NCBI GenBank assembly: GCA_944332455.1
Contig: CALVJY010000007.1
Coordinates: 19,716 to 83,715 of the forward strand
Origin: an uncultured Clostridia bacterium
Lineage (GTDB): Bacteria; Bacillota; Clostridia; Christensenellales; HGM11417
DNA length: 64,000 bases
Direction of reading: 5' to 3'
This document shows positions 63,202 through 64,000 of this stretch, one piece after another. A program made the position numbers and the translations under genes. The number at the start of each line of letters is the position of its first letter. Within the stretch, counting starts at the first letter, position 1. The notes under the pieces were generated by a model. It saw nothing but the letters and a program-made list of their open reading frames with translations, ran no database searches and was not told the origin of the DNA.

Positions 63202-64000
63202 CAGTACCTCCGAAGACGTCCCTTAAGACGTCCAGTTTCATGGTCTTTTCCCCCAAGGTCGGGGCCATAAATCCCCCCTCGCCGTATTCGTTCCAGGCGT
63301 AGACGGTGAACATTCTGACCCCCTTGCGGATCTGCAGGCGGGGATCCTCCAGCGAGGCCTTCAGCGTCTCCAGCGTCTTTCTCCACTGCTTTTCGTCCGG
63401 CAGCCGGTAGATGGGCATCGTGTACTTCCACGGGCGAGGATTCCAGCCCGCCATGACAAAGGGCACGTAGGGAATTTTGATCTTGCCGGCGATCCGGAGG
63501 CGTCCCTCTGCCGCCTGCCGCTCCAGATCCTCGTAGGGATAGTCCTCTTCCCGGCCCGGCAGGGTCCCGAAGTCCGCATAGGTGGTCAGATAGTCCACCA
63601 TGTCCGAACACAGGATCTCCTCCTCGGTGACGTCCTCGGCCATGACCCCGGCGCCGATGATCAGCTCACCCAGGCCGGCCTTTCTCGCCTCCTGCCGGAG
63701 CCAGTCGATGCGGCGGCGGCAGAGGCCGAGGTCCTTGTCGTACTGGGCATAAAAGTGCATCAGACCGTGGATCTTGAAGACCGGCCGGCCTTCGATGCGA
63801 AGGTAGCAGGGATCCTTCATGATCTCGATCCATTCCCGGACGCAGTCCGCCCAGAGCTCGTCCTCGCGGACCTCGAAGGGCGGATGCTGGCAGAATTCCA
63901 GCACGAATTTCATTTTGTGCCAGGGTTGTAACCTATCTTTATGGACACCATCAGCAAAAGGGATGTAATGCCACAAGTAAAGCGTATGAGTTCGGTAAAC
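63191..64000 (-). CDS. WbsX/GH99-like protein (5' end outside window)
   Basis: Open to the right edge, 269 codons visible. Motifs of the WbsX family (GH99-like barrel): YLWHYIPFADGV, RPVFKIHG, then FTVYAWNEYGEGGFMAPTLG near the C-terminus, where the WNE-x-x-EG block is typical. Relatives are glycosyl-hydrolase-like or associated with polysaccharide synthesis. The protein start is not visible. Overlaps the beta-helix gene, so both belong to one transcript. Confidence 0.65.
   Translation of the reverse strand, partial: VYRTHTLYLWHYIPFADGVHKDRLQPWHKMKFVLEFCQHPPFEVREDELWADCVREWIEIMKDPCYLRIEGRPVFKIHGLMHFYAQYDKDLGLCRRRIDWLRQEARKAGLGELIIGAGVMAEDVTEEEILCSDMVDYLTTYADFGTLPGREEDYPYEDLERQAAEGRLRIAGKIKIPYVPFVMAGWNPRPWKYTMPIYRLPDEKQWRKTLETLKASLEDPRLQIRKGVRMFTVYAWNEYGEGGFMAPTLGEKTMKLDVLRDVFGGTDEN

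Overview
The window reads as a chromosomal segment of a moderately GC-rich, Gram-positive-type bacterium, most likely an uncultured gut-associated clostridium (class Clostridia). The reasons are strong AGGAGG-type ribosome binding sites, sigma-A promoters (TTGACA / TATAAT), at least seven lipoproteins with a lipobox Cys, DNA polymerase I with a degenerate proofreading domain, and glycan-foraging loci whose sugar ABC importers lack their own ATPase. The exact taxon cannot be fixed from sequence alone. Most genes lie on the minus strand, and their high GC produces long mirror ORFs on the plus strand that are not genes.

Layout. 1-5822 (minus): a giant pilin-signal protein of at least 1940 residues, running off the left edge. 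7008-18249 (minus): a seven-gene operon encoding two sugar-ABC permeases, a substrate-binding lipoprotein, a surface protein with a Cys-containing C-terminal tail, a type-1 periplasmic-binding-fold lipoprotein, a GxGYxYP-like lipoprotein and a second Cys-tailed surface protein. It diverges from a GntR/AraR-type regulator (18551-19639, plus), with promoters and candidate operators between them. 20133-21236: a Rho-like protein whose ATPase motifs are destroyed. 21727-24321: a Ca2+-type P-ATPase. 24544-30529: trkA-trkH potassium uptake, a GH38 alpha-mannosidase, a DUF4177-like small protein and a small hypothetical. 30746-34484: polA-coaE-lytic transglycosylase. 34.6-38.1 kb: an AT-richer island with two tRNA genes (Ala-CGC, Val-CAC), small membrane or hypothetical genes and several copies of a dispersed repeat.

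38146-44285: an unrecognised plus-strand gene flanked by tandem repeats, then a minus-strand group of phosphoglucomutase/phosphomannomutase, a GH130 mannoside phosphorylase and a GH112 galacto-N-biose/lacto-N-biose phosphorylase. 44557-56367 (minus): a second ABC-importer operon with two permeases, a substrate-binding lipoprotein, a GH123-like (DUF4091) lipoprotein, a 1357-residue triple-repeat lipoprotein and an intracellular GH20 hexosaminidase. It diverges from two AraC-family regulators (56974-57867 and 58046-59398), the second with a long disordered tail containing an AT-hook. A lipoprotein of unknown function follows (59486-60895). At the right edge are a twin beta-helix (pectate-lyase-3 type) surface protein split by a one-base frameshift and a truncated WbsX/GH99-like gene.

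Together the 39-60 kb region looks like a host-glycan (mucin / N-glycan) utilisation locus. Surface lipoproteins would trim or bind the glycan, an ABC importer would take up oligosaccharides, and cytoplasmic GH20, GH112, GH130 and possibly GH38 would release or phosphorolyse them, with the mutase feeding sugar phosphates into metabolism. The 7-18 kb operon is a second foraging or surface system of unknown substrate. The most unusual single gene is the ATPase-dead Rho-like protein.
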